NCBI RefSeq assembly: GCF_000204055.1
Contig: NW_006768789.1
Span: 259,692 to 323,691 of the forward strand
Direction: 5' to 3'
Source of the DNA: Melampsora larici-populina 98AG31
Lineage: Eukaryota; Basidiomycota; Pucciniomycetes; Pucciniales; Melampsoraceae
Length of the DNA stretch: 64,000 nucleotides
Shown: positions 45,160-57,333 of the stretch, piece by piece
Numbering within the stretch: position 1 is the stretch's first letter
How the letters are laid out: every line of letters begins with the position of its first letter
Notes under the pieces: generated by a model
Seen by the model: only the letters and a program-made list of their open reading frames with translations
What the model was told of the DNA's origin: nothing
The model's database searches: none
Made by a program: the position numbers and the translations under genes

Positions 45160-47516
45160 ACATACACGTTAGAAGTGCCTTGTCGCGGCCGGGCGAAAAT
45201 TCAAGGGTTAAATTAGAATTCAAATATTTCTCTCACTTAGATGCCTACTGATTTAGCAGTTGATGTGTTAGACGATCCTTGAAGAAAACTCCAACAGACT
45301 TCCTATCCTTCTCTATTATCAGGACCTGGAACTTCAAATCTAATAGTACATCACAACATGACTTCTTCAGTCAGTCTTCACGCCAAATCCATTCATTCTT
45401 TTCCATTTGTTGACTTCTGTCTGTTATATCTTTATCTGGAATTTTGTTTGCCTTTTGTTCACGATAAATTACATGAGCTTAATTTCTAATCGTCTATCTG
45501 CGTCTGCGACTCATTTCAGAGACACAACAAGAGAACAGCATGGCTCGTCATTTCAATCTCGACTGCTTTCTCTTTTGATTTATCTAGATCCTTATAAATC
45601 TATCATATCATCTTATCTTCGTTTTTCCATTGCGTTTTGTGCAATAAAGAGGTTTGTAAGAATTCCTTCAACTTTTTGATAGTCTTATAGAACAAATTTC
45701 AAATTTACTTATATAAAGTTAGAGCACATTGCAGCATTGATGTTTTTTGCTAGTTTTTGTTGAATTCATGATGTGGTTTCACGATTCAGATTATTTACCA
45801 TATAATCTGTTCGGTGTTCTCTCCCTAATTATATTTCAATCATCATCTCTGATGTTTTCAGATTCCCTTTGAACTGATTGAATTCTTGCTACGTATGATC
45901 ATCATTCTTTGGAACCGTGAGAGAAACTGCCTTTTGAGCCAACAAGAATATGATGATAGCTATTATACTGAACTTGAAAAGTACGCGAATGATCTTTTGA
46001 ATGTAGTATTAATTACAAAATAAGGAAAATGAAACTATCTAAGAAGAGTAAAGATACATCAGAAAAGAAAATTGAATAAAATCAATTGTGAGGATAATGT
46101 TGAAGATCTCTATGTGTCTTCGAAGTTGAGTCACGTGGGGTTCTCACCAAAAGAGTTAGACCTCTTCAAAACGCCCAAGCAGGACTGTGAATGAGCCACG
46201 GAGAGTCGGCAGCGGGGGAGTGACCTTAGTACGAGTACTGTACCTTCTTCTAAGCTTACTAAGCCCCTCGTCCGACGCGGCCAGATCCGCTCCCGTGGCC
46301 GCGTAGAAAGAGGGGCTTAGTTAAGCTTCACCTTCTTCTTTGTTGCCTCTAGTGCGTGGCTTGACCGTCATGGCCCTGAGAGCAAATGTCCGGTACCCAA
46401 ACAGACGAGGCGATGCACATAGGACGCGATGTACATCTGTCTCAGCGCGTCCTTTGTCACTTGCTTTTGATGAGTGCATCACGAATGTGGGTTAGTTCAG
46501 GACAAAATTCGACAGATTTCATTCTCTTCAAAAAATAGTGAAGGTTTCTTGTTTGCTTTTGATGAGTGAATTTTTGAGGTGTAGATAGGTGATCATTCAG
46601 ATTCTTTTCTCGAGAGGTGTAGATGATGAAAGAAAACTGACAAAAAGTAAATTCTAGCAACATTGGGATGTGATGAAGAAAATTAAAGAACAGTAAATCG
46701 AGTTTCCAAACAATCCCACATTTGGCTGTGCTTCGAGTGAGGTAGGCATGGAGTGCATCCTTGGTTGATGAATGCGCACATGGCACACATGTAGACAGAG
46801 TGAAAGTGGATTCAACTAAACAGGCTCCGACATTGTGTCAAGCTCAAAGAAGTTAGAATGATTGAGGAGTAAATTTGTTACAAAACTCGACTGATCTGTG
46901 GCGCCATGGTAAGAGTTTTGATTGCTGAGCCAGTGACAGGTCTTATCAGAAGTCTAGACTGCACTAGTAGATTAGGTGATCTCAAACGATGACCTTTCAG
47001 TTGTGATTAGATAATCAAGGCATCCGATTCCACTCCAACCGTCGATCGAAACCATCACCTCAGCTCTTCGGCGGAGGCATACTGGACCTGTCTTTGAAAC
47101 TTTCTTAGTGATGTTTGGAAATGCGGCAGTTCGAAAAGATTTTGTGAGGTGAGACATGGAGGATATTTAACATCAAAGCGCCTCAACGGCGTTTGTTGCG
47201 CTTTCCCTTTTGCTTTTCCTTTTAGTCTCCTCACCATCTGTTAATCCTCTCACTCCCTCCACCAATTTCCTTCAATCATCACTCACTCTTCACTTAAACT
47301 ATTCTCAACCTTAAAGCACAACTTTAAAACACTACTTGACCTTGTCTGGCACAAATTTTGAACATCTGTCAAAGTCCTTATCTGTTTGTTTTGTTTTGTG
47401 TGTGCTTGACTGTCTGTGACGCTCAAATCTGTAAACCTTGAAGGTTTTTCTTTTACCAAAGGAAGTAAAGAAGGAGGAAGAGAAGGAAGGAATCTAAAGA
47501 TATTAAAACAGAAAAG
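45160..47516. other. intergenic
   Basis: About 2.3 kb without a credible gene. Small frames (45407-45679, 46457-46786, 46972-47237) lack features. A strong inverted repeat lies at 46252-46328. The region before 47517 is CT-rich, the likely promoter of the protease gene. Confidence 0.5.
46252..46328. other. GC-rich nested inverted repeat (hairpin)
   Basis: Outer arms AAGCTTACTAAGCCCCTC (46252-46269) and its near-exact complement (46310-46328, one extra T) enclose a second stem, ACGCGGCCA (46275-46283) with TGGCCGCGT (46296-46304). The hairpin stands out from AT-rich surroundings. It could be a small structured RNA, a terminator or a transposon relic. Confidence 0.6.
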
Positions 47517-49480
47517 ATGAGAATCAGGAAAGGTCCAGCGATAATTCAATTCTTAGCTTTTCTTACTCAATTCAATCTCGTTCAATCACTTTCTACTTCT
47601 GGTTATGCTCAATTCATTAAGAGACAAGATTCAAATTCTACTCCAACGACAAATCAAGATCATCAAGCAAGCTCATTGAATCAAACTTCGACTAAGGCCA
47701 CAACTCTGTTCGATCAAGAAAGCCAAGAAGACAATGGCGACGTAGCCGCTCGGATCGCACCTTTGATTGGTGATCCTAATCAATCTTATAAGCCTGATAC
47801 TTATATTGTAATCCTTTCAAAGAATGCGACTGCGGCTCGTTTTATCAGTCAATTGAAAAACTTAATTGATCAAGACATGATGCCTTCGCAAGATCAAAGC
47901 AAGATTGGTTATGTCTACGCTGAGAACATTCTTCATGGTTTTAGTGCTCGTTTAGTTGGTAGAGCTTTTGAATTTGTAGCCCGGAGTCCTGAGGTGAGCA
48001 GAAGTCTTGATTTCCATTTTCTTCGCCATGTTTTGTTGATGACGTATGTCTGTTTCCAAAGGTCGAAGCAATGGTACCAGATACCAAGATGTCTACCTTG
48101 CCGATCTTGGATTCAATTTCGGAGTACCTTGCGCCCACTGGAGTTTCAGCCGAATCAGCTGATGGATCTGCAGCAGCAACTGATTCAGGCGGTGGTTATC
48201 TTATCCAAAAGGGTACTGCACCTTGGAATTTGCAACGTATGAGTCAACGGCCCAAGATCACTGCGAATGGAAAGGATCCGGGAAAGACGATCTTCAATTA
48301 TTCCTATCAAGAGCCAGATGGCAAGGGTACAATTGTTTATGTCTTGGACACAGGCGCTCGAGCTACGCATGCCGATTTTGAAGGTCGAGTGGAATTTGCA
48401 GCCCAATTTGGTGGATGTAGGTTTCTCGTTTTGCTTCCTTTGATGTATCTTACTATCTTACGAAGTGTCTAAACCTTCTTTCCTATCATTTGTAGATGCC
48501 ATGTGGGATGGAAATGGACACGGAACTCATTGTGCAGGAGTCATCACTGGTCGTCGGTGGGGAGTTGCAAAAGCAGCAAAAGTGCGAGCTGTGAAAGTGT
48601 TATCAGATGAAGGAGGAGGTGCTACCTCGTATGTTTGACTGATCTCTCATTCCTATTATCTCTTGGTTCGTTGAGGATGTACTGATTCTAACTCTGAACT
48701 TTTGCATTGGTTTTCTTCCTTTCCTGCTTTTCCTTATGACTCACCTAGTGATATCATTGCAGGTATCCAATTTGTTGTTGAGCAATTTCGAATCACTGGT
48801 TATCCGCCTACTGTAGCTTCTTTATCACTTGGTGGTGGTAGAAATACCGCGCTTGATCGAGTGGTTCAAAACGCTATCGATCTAGGTATCCACTTTGTGG
48901 TTGCAGCCGGAAACAATAACGGTGATTCTTGTCTTTCTAGTCCAGCAGCATGTCCAGATGCAAAGTAAGTTTCGAAATCTCTATTCAACTTCACCCTTCT
49001 GTTCCTTTTGAGTCGCTTCGGCTAATCTTTACACCATCTCCTTTTATAGTGTGGTCGCAGCAAGTGATATTGATGATACTAGGGCGCCTTATTCGAATTG
49101 GGGATCATGCGTAGATTTTTTCGCACCTGGGTCAAATGTCACATCGGCTTGGTACTCTTCAGATAAAGCTACAGCCAGAATTTCAGGAACCAGTATGGCA
49201 GCACCACACGTTGCTGCTCTGATGGCTTACCACTTAAGTCAACATAATATGTCAACCAAAGCTATGACAGAATTGTTGAGAAGAAATTCAAATCATGGTG
49301 TACTTTCACTGAGGGCCGATGATGTTTTGACTCATGATATGGTTTCTGCTACTCCCAATTTACTTATGTGAGTTCTTTCTATTCCGAATTTAGCTTACAG
49401 ATTCATAACTTCTTTAATTGACGTTTTTCATTTTTCTCTCCAACTTTTTTTGATCATCTAGTTACAATATGGTAGGATAA
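47517..49480 (+). CDS. secreted subtilisin-like serine protease (S8, proteinase K type)
   Basis: Six exons (47517-47993, 48062-48416, 48496-48628, 48749-48964, 49050-49367, 49462-49480) give 505 residues. A signal peptide covers about 1-24. An inhibitor I9 propeptide spans ~90-165 (Y-I-V-I-L-S-K). The catalytic triad is D255 (Y-V-L-D-T-G-A), H286 ([11 protein letters not shown]) and S442 (S-G-T-S-M-A-A-P-H). The oxyanion asparagine lies in A-A-G-N-N. The last exon is only 19 bases but restores the family-typical N-L-L-x-Y-N ending. A 70-residue acidic insert between propeptide and catalytic domain is longer than in proteinase K. The enzyme probably acts in the secretory path, vacuole or outside the cell. 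Confidence 0.93.
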
Positions 49481-49928
49481 AGTTTTTATTTTAGTTCAAC
49501 ACACTTCATTGATTGAGAAATTAGTCCATCCTTTTAAGTTTTACCTCACTTTCTTTTTATTTTACTTTCTCTCTCTCTCTCTTGCTCTTGTTCTCGGTTT
49601 ATGTGATCTTGATTTTGTTTTGATTTTGATAAGAAGAACAACTTGAGAATGATTATGATTATGCTTATGATTTTTTTCGAAGAGTCAATTTCAATTGATC
49701 ATTGAGTCTGAGAAACAACCCTGTTATAGTAGTGCATTTCTCTTGATCTGATTTGCTTGGAGGATGCATCTCGGATCCGACTTTCCTTGAGGAAAATAAT
49801 GTCACGGCTTGAGCTCTCATCATATCTGAATCTAATCTTATGATTACTTTTTCACAAAAAAACTAAGTATGCAAAACTATAGATATCTAGTTTTATATAA
49901 AACACAAAAATCAAAACAAGCAGAAGCT
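49481..49928. other. intergenic between convergent genes
   Basis: Shared 3' space of the protease (plus) and MIP (minus) genes. It is T-rich with a CTCTCTCT run near 49570. No gene was seen. Confidence 0.6.
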
Positions 49929-52470
49929 TCATTCGTTCCAAAGACCCCAACTTCCAATCAGACCAATAGCTTCAATCCCACCTTCTTTAATTAAATCATT
50001 CTTTAATAAATTTCCAACAGACAACCAAGGATCTCTACCTCCACCCCATTCCAATAATTCAGATTTCAATTTCTCGCCATTCTCTCTACTTAATGAATTG
50101 TCTTCAAACAATTCTTTCCAAACTTTAGCTGCAATAGCTCTATCAAACAAATAAGAATAATAACTAGAACCATATCCATGTAAATGTCCAAATTTAGTTT
50201 GCCATGATGTATTTGGAATTGAAGGTAAGATACCAAACTCAGTTTGAATTAAATTCCATCCTTTACTTGAATTGAAATCACATTCTGAGATTCTATTTGA
50301 ATGATAAAATTGATCTACTGCTGCCATTACGATTTGTGAATTGGTTTCAATGGCTCTAAATCTTGATTGAGATGATAAATGAGTTTGATGTGATTCATCG
50401 GATAATGGTCTATCATCTTTCCAATGTCTTGCAAATAATCTCAAGACTTCTGGTGAACTGGTGAAATGTTCCATAAGAATTGAAGGTAATTCGACTAGAT
50501 CTGTTGGACATCTTGTCCCTGCTACGTTGTGATACTCTGTTTGACCAATCATAGCTAATTGTTTCAAGAAAGCGTGAAAAAGATGGATTAATAAATGAGA
50601 AATTGCGTTGAAAGCTTATTGATAGACGTTGCTCACAGTGCATAGCGTGTCCCATCTCATGAAAGAGAGTCTCGACATCCGACCAGTTTAGTAAGCTAGG
50701 TTGATGTGCTGTAGGTGGGTCAAAACTACAACTGAAGACGACTACAGGTCGTTGAAAAGTGCCAATTCGATTCCTACGTTGACTAACAGGTACATTCAAC
50801 AGTTCACAATCTATCTTAGATAGCCTCAGATCATCCACAAGAATCTGATCATTATCAGATTCCAAGAATTCAAAATCGGCTTGTTCATCATCCAAATCAG
50901 TTCGGCGAGAACATAAAACCGTATAATGAGCAGCACCTGTAGTTTTACCATCTCGATAGAACAAATCACAATAAATTGTACCTATTCTACCTTCATTCTC
51001 ATCCCAAACTCCAATCTTAACGACAGATGGATCCCATACTTCTTCAGGTTGATGAGATTCAACTCTAAAAGAAATACCATATATCCTTTCAAACAATCTA
51101 GATAGACCTTGTATACAACGCCCAACTGAGAAATAGGGTGAAACTGAGACGCTCGAAGGTGTACGTTCAGCTTGAGTGATCAAGTTCGCGTAATAGTCGC
51201 GATCCCAAGGATAGATAGTCGGCAATTGAGAACTTGAAATATGTTGTTGTTTAAGTCGTTGAAGCTCTCGAAGTTCGTCAATCGCACTTGGTCTAGTCTT
51301 ATTCGAAAGTTGAGATAGGAAATTCATCACGTTTTCAGGTCTAGATGCCATCTTGTCTTCAAGAGCAACTTCTGACCAATTAGATTTACCCGTTAGTTTT
51401 GCGAATTCATGTCTAGTCCGCAAAAGAGTTTCGAGTACATCTATCTCCGATTCCGAGCTTTGATTCTGTGACATCCAAACCCTTTTTCTGACTGATTCTA
51501 GAGGATGTTGTCGAAGTAAAGTTAAGCCATGCCAATCTGTGGGATCAATTTCGGAAAGCCCTCTAGAGTTAAAATCGAGTTGATTAATGAACCTTTGACC
51601 TAATAAAAGTGCCTCTGATTTATTGATTTCAATTAATGAAGATGGATTAGCTGAGTTTGAAAAGAAAGCTCTTCCTAAGATTAACATTCTATCTGTTAAA
51701 TCGACTAATTTCGACCTCTCTTTTGATGATAAATGGATTCCATGTCTTCTGAAATCTCTTAAGAACTGCAAGGCTACCGTTCTGGATGCGAAAAGTTTTG
51801 GATTTTTTTGTTCTTCTTCTGGGATTCGATTCAGAACATCATCGAGCGACTTCAAGAAACTCAAAAGGACGGAAAATGATCAGATTTGAGGTTTTGAGTC
51901 GGATTTTGATGCAACTTTTATTGGACTCACGCTATACAGTTCACGATGAGTATTAAGAGTGTTCATATATCGACATAGTAAATCGTGAGCTTGATCCGAA
52001 GCTTGGATCCAATTTGAATCAGGATGTAAATTTCTTAATAATTCAGCTAAATCGATCATTCGACATAATCCATCTGATAATCTATCGAACATCCCGACAC
52101 ATCGTATAAAAGCTGTCGTAGGATCTAAGCTTTTCCTTGTTTCGTGATCTGGCCGAAAAGGTGAAAATGAAGAACATATTCGATTAACGATCAAGGCACA
52201 TCTTCTGATTGTTTTTTCAGCCGTCAAGACCAGATCGTTCGGAGTTTTTAGCTGTGGATAATTCAAGATTCCAGTCGAATTCAGATTATTAGTTTTGAAT
52301 TGAGATTTGAATGTTGATGAATCAAAAATGTTTTGTAGATTTTGATCATGTTCTGAATGTTCTTTAGATCGATTTGTAGAGAATTGACGAGGTGATAAGT
52401 TGTAAGGTTTTGGTTTGTTGACCGCTGAGCATGAGAAGTTGAATTGGATTAACTTTGATCGTCTTAACAT
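49929..52470 (-). CDS. OCT1: mitochondrial intermediate peptidase (M3 metallopeptidase, Oct1/MIP)
   Basis: Three exons on the minus strand (52470-51931, 51849-50637, 50554-49929) join in frame to 792 residues, the usual MIP length. The enzyme removes an octapeptide from matrix proteins after the main processing peptidase. The N-terminus is basic and hydroxylated with an R-Q-F-S cleavage-like site near residue 28. The zinc site H-E-M-G-H is at 577-581, with the third ligand E606 in V-E-L-P-S-I-L-M-E. The block G-T-R-C-P-T-D-L-V-E-L-P is typical of MIP and distinguishes it from cytosolic M3 peptidases. The intron after H-A-M-H restores the conserved H-S-M-I-G-Q-T-E-Y when joined. The acceptor at 51850 is preferred because it alone keeps the frame. 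Confidence 0.93.
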
Positions 52471-54236
52471 CTTCGGATTCGTTGGAAGAAATCAAAACCA
52501 GAGCTCATTTCTACGCTACGCTTTCAGTCTCAATACACTTTTTCAGCATTTTCCCTGACCCTAAACTCAACACCACAACACCACAATATTCAAACATCGC
52601 AGGATTGAAATGCAGAGAAGTTGACAACATTCACATCAGGTCAAGTTGCGTCCCAAGCTTTTGGTTACTAAACATTTGCAACAAAACACACCCAACTAGA
52701 GCAGGTCACAAGCTAGCACAGAATCATGATGCCACTGATTAGACCTACAAGCCAAGCACGCCTCAGGCAAACATCACACAGGCCGGGGAGAAAAGCCTGG
52801 CCATGCTCCTTCATGGCCGCGCTGATCTTCAACCAATACCTATTGAATTTCTGTGATCTTTATCAGAAAAAATATAGATCAGAGAAGTGGATGGGAGCAG
52901 AGCAAAGCAGGTGTTTTACAGTCTCGTTCATTCATGATAAGATTAGAGCTATAATATTACAAACTTCCATCATACTTGGAAGAGCCTGCGTTTTTTAGGA
53001 TACCACACAAGTGGCTTGTGATTGAAGACTGAAGGCCCCGTATATTTGAATGATTAGACTGATGAGATGTCTGCCAGCTCATCCACACAGTTTGGGTTGG
53101 TTATGACCTTGTCAATGTTATAGTGCAAAATTCTGAAGGAGTTGTGGAAATATTCCCCAATAGAGTCAAAGAGATGTGAATCTGATGTGTCCAATTTTCT
53201 CTTTTTTGATATCAAAGGCCTCTTGAACACTCAAGAAGATCAACCTGAAATTACATCCATGGACAGTGGAAATGATAATGTGATAATGAATTTTCATCCT
53301 GCTTATTAGAATGATTAACAATTTTGAGCTAAAGAATATTGAAGATACGTTCAAGATGTGGAATACCTCAAGCAAATCTCTAGCAATGTGATGGTAGTAT
53401 TGGACACACCATATTTTTTGGCCATGTGTGAATATACTCATATCTTCAACGTGTAGAAGAGTGTGACATACAAATCTGAGTGGAGATTAGCCTATTGTGA
53501 ACCCTGGTATTGTCGACAATGATAATGGCTTGAAGAGCTCAATACCACTCAAGTGTGTGTACACTCGCAGAAAGTGAGTTGCAGGGTAAAATCTCGCAGA
53601 AAGTTTCAGCCAAGCAACTTTTATCAGACTATTCATTTATGAAATGTAATAGGGTAACATCATATTCAAATTGCACTTGGAAAGAAGATGCAGCATTCTT
53701 TCAAACCAGCCTACATATCTTTTTGCACGTGATAGAGGAATCTGAGAGGAAGATTCTGAATTACAAGCGCAGAAGGTTGAACACCAATACATTTTTGATG
53801 GTCAGGTCGAAGGCCCGGAGCTGCAGAAAACTATGAATACCTCTTTCACAGCTGATGAAGGTAGAATAGATACTATAGATACCGTAATTTGAGATTTGCG
53901 TATCTTGTTTCAAGAAGGGATTTCTCTGACTTGGTATGTACCCATCCCCTTTTTTCCAAATGGTTTCATCACAATATTTTTCTCAGCAGTCGCGCAGAAG
54001 TGATCGAAGATGACTGAAAATCAAGATGCGCAGCCCATGACCTTTTGTTTGGACCACAACTGCAGTTTCCAGGTTGCAAGATCAGTGTTATAAGAGAGTG
54101 TGAGCCTCTCAAAATCAATTGTCCAAGAATCATTTTTGGTAGTAGCGTGCGCCACTGATCAAGTCCCACCTGAAGCTCCCACAACCCTCTTCTGATTGCT
54201 TTTTTGAGTATTTGGTCAAGAAACCTTCAATTTAAG
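52471..54236. other. intergenic
   Basis: About 1.8 kb between divergent genes. Short frames at 52726-52998 and 53166-53441 have no features. No gene is supported. Confidence 0.5.
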
Positions 54237-56319
54237 ATGGCCTACCGACTCAGTACAAACAAGTTGATTTTATGGGTGTGGTGCGTAATATTTGCCTGCA
54301 CTATGTGTGCATTTGATCCATCTGGACGGCTTCTTCAAGCGGGGGTCAATCGGGAAGATCACTTTACATTGGGAGGATCAGGACTAGGACACAGACTTCA
54401 ACCCCACCCAAATCCTTCCAGAGAGCCCAATCCAACAAAAGAAAAGAATTCTGAAGATAGGTGAGAAAAATCTTGAGAGTTCATCTTTCATTTTCAGAAA
54501 TCATTCCAGCTAACAAGATCCTGTATTAAAGGTTGAAGGCATTAGAGATTTTTCAGCCATTTGAACGGCGTGAAGCAAAGTCTTATTTTAGGTTTTCTCA
54601 AAGGTTGACTGGATTTTTTACTCTTAAAAGCAAAATGCCCAAGCTTTCAGATCTCGCCAAGGATAGTAGAATCTACAGAGAGGAGATCAGAGACTTGGGA
54701 GGGAAGCTGGAGACTATAGTACAAGATCCTCGACAACTCTTCTTTGGTTCTTTGCCTGAAAGAATCATCATCACTTCATTAGAACTTTTACAACAAGGAG
54801 ATTTGTCGGTTCATGAAAGGCTATGGAATTTGAGTGTCCTTCAAATCCTTAAATCTTACTTGCCAACAGGAAACCTCAGCATGCTCAATCAAAATCCAAA
54901 AAAAGGTCCTGTATGCCGAGGAGCACTGGAACTGTTTTCAACAAAAGGTATGTTTTGATTTATGGCTGCTGTCAGTTTGGAATAAAAAAGTTCATTTCAT
55001 CTTCAGGACTTGACTGTAAACCCAGGGTGAAGAGTGAATCAAATGGGAAGATAGAGATGTCGCCGGTAAATAAAGGTGAGTCTGTTACCGTATCTTTCTG
55101 ATCTGTCGGCTTGAGATATGAAGAGCTGATGCATAAGGGAGTTATTTTAGCTGTTATGGAGGCTCTCAAGCGAGTTGAGGTCATAGTTAACATCAATAAT
55201 ATCCTTGGGAAAGGGGTCTATAGACCACCTTTGTTGTGTCGAATGCATGACATATTATTTGACCCAAGGTCTTTAGATGACGTGAGCGTTGTTAACTCAA
55301 TGGCATTGGAACTTCTGGAATATGTGAATCAAAAGCATACTCCACTAGATTATCAAATCCAGTGTTCGTATCACATCTTGCGACATCTAGGCACATTCTA
55401 TCCCATTGCTCCACATATTGTGGAACCTTGGTCCACAGCAGGGAAACCTTTTGAAGTAATTCAGCAGCGACTACAGTACCAAGCCGAATTTCAGCCTCGT
55501 ATTCAAAATTTCATCTTATGGAACCAATCAGACAAATTTATGCTAGAACTACTGGGGGGGCTCACACAGTGGCATTCGATCAATTTGGGGTACATAGAAT
55601 CTTGTCTAGAGTCATTAAACGTTAGAGATTCGGCACTTGAAGATTCACAGGCACGATCTGGTCAAAACTTTTACCGGAAGGAAATTAATTACGCAGCTCG
55701 AGATTTTTTCATAGAAATGATGTTCAAAGCAGCCCCTTATATTGAAGGCCTTCGAAAATCTCTCAATCGCCAGGTGAAAAAAGATGGTAAGCCGCCACAA
55801 ACATCTACCTCACTTTCAAAAACAACACCTCAGAAAATTGTATCAGTGATGGACACATATACCTCATGTTACCATTTCTACCAAATCCCTTAACATATAT
55901 ATGAACACCTGTCTGGCTCAGGCTGATCAAGTTTTCCTGTGAGAAATTTGTAGAAGCAAGTGGACATTATCAATTCAGATCAAGGCCATCACTCGATCCC
56001 GAGGATGAAAATCAAAACTCTGAGCGATGTAGCATCTGTTTGGGTGAATTCTTGCAGGGGCAAAGTGTAGTCAAGTTGAGATGTGACCATATTCATCATG
56101 AAAGTTGTACAAACGTAAGTAGAAGACTCTGTGTGTTGCCTCAAGAGACTCTGGCTGATGTGAAACTGGACTTCTGATCTCTATTTGTGTGGCTGGGCGT
56201 TTTGATTGCAAACTTAGAACCTCTTCCGGTCCTCAAATTTTCAGGATCTCTTCTGTCCCCAATGTCGCAAGGGGATTACACTGCCCCTCACTAAAGACCA
56301 ACACATCTCCTGGAAGTAA
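54237..56319 (+). CDS. secreted protein with C-terminal RING-H2 finger, frame damaged or unresolved
   Basis: The ATG at 54237 opens a signal peptide (about residues 1-26, hydrophobic core W-V-W-C-V-I-F-A-C). Exons 54237-54460, 54532-54947, 55007-55075, 55124-55786 and a part from 55834 join in frame. A final pair, 55922-56114 and 56245-56319, encodes a RING-H2: C-S-I-C, then C-x-H-x2-H-x2-C, then C-P-Q-C, ending at TAA. Between about 55895 and 55940 the frames do not connect. A stop appears next to a TATATAT run, and homology-like sequence changes frame twice. So the gene is either broken by two small indels or spliced in a way I cannot see. RING-H2 domains are E3 ubiquitin ligase modules. 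The ~350-residue middle is helical and unknown. Host-targeted secretion is inference. Confidence 0.68.
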
Positions 56320-56987
56320 TTGGGAACTTATTACACGATTTGATCATCTCAAGATGTGTTTCACATCAGTTTTATTATTTGATTGGAAATGAACCAATTA
56401 ACTTTGGTCAACATGTTCACAATTGTTCAAAAAAATTATCTTCATTTCATCTTGAATTCTCCATCATCCGTATTTGTCTTGAAGATATCAACATCAGTTA
56501 TTCATCTCTCCCTTAATAATTATCAAAAAAAGGATCATTCAATTTCAAAGACTTATTGTGAGAAATTATTGTATTCATCACCAATATTTTCATCACCTCC
56601 CACCCGCCTTTTTACTGCAGGTTTAAACAGTCATTTGTTTTGTTTCTCTTGATTTGTCCAAGTTCATGATTTATTTTGTTATCTCAAGTCTTACATGTTT
56701 TACATCAGTCTTTCTCCATCATCAAGTATCATGTCTTTTGCATTTGGGAATAAAAATCTGTCATCTGGGAGCCTGGCTGAGCAGCAAGCTGTGTGCAGTG
56801 ACTTGAGGTATGCCTCTCAAGTTATTTTCATCAATATCTGATGCAATGGATAGGAAAAAGAACACCCTGCCATTTGATAATCTTGGGTTATGTGTGCCTC
56901 AGCATTTCCTCTAACAATGGCTACTTGACAAGTGAAAGCGCACAAGATGAATACTGTTGGTTGAAAGAGACTGGAGAGAATATAGCA
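56320..56987. other. intergenic
   Basis: Spacer between the RING gene and the second hAT element. It is T/A-rich and the frames seen are short. No gene was seen. Confidence 0.5.
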
Positions 56988-57333
56988 AATAGGGCAATAC
57001 CCGAACCGCTACGCTACGCCATGAGATCTGACCCCTCTGGCTGGCGGAGCGGTCACTCCGCTATGAGAGACTACGCTTCCATATCGCTATTTTAGGCAAA
57101 AAAATTCTCACGGCGTTGTGGAGCGCAAAAATCGCTATATAGCGCTATATGGCGATATGGTTGAGGCAGAGAAATGGATCTACATGTTTATTTCAAATCA
57201 ATACGTACTGGGTTGGGGAGCTAAACTAAGTAGATGATAAGGCAAGATAACATGAAGAGAAGGAAAAAAATGGGGAAAGAAAACTCCCTTGTAGATAACT
57301 AAATTGAATTTGGGAATACAAAGATATCCATGC

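Noticed and set aside
45407..45679. 90-codon hydrophobic ORF
   Set aside because: T-rich 3' flank of the 319-residue gene, no start context or homology-like features.
46200..46330. GC-rich segment as a tRNA or rRNA fragment
   Set aside because: No T-loop GTTC-A motif, no CCA-type acceptor stem or known rRNA signature. It is better described as a hairpin.
52726..53441. Two ORFs of ~90 codons in the MIP/RING spacer
   Set aside because: Opposite orientations, low-information composition, no splice partners.
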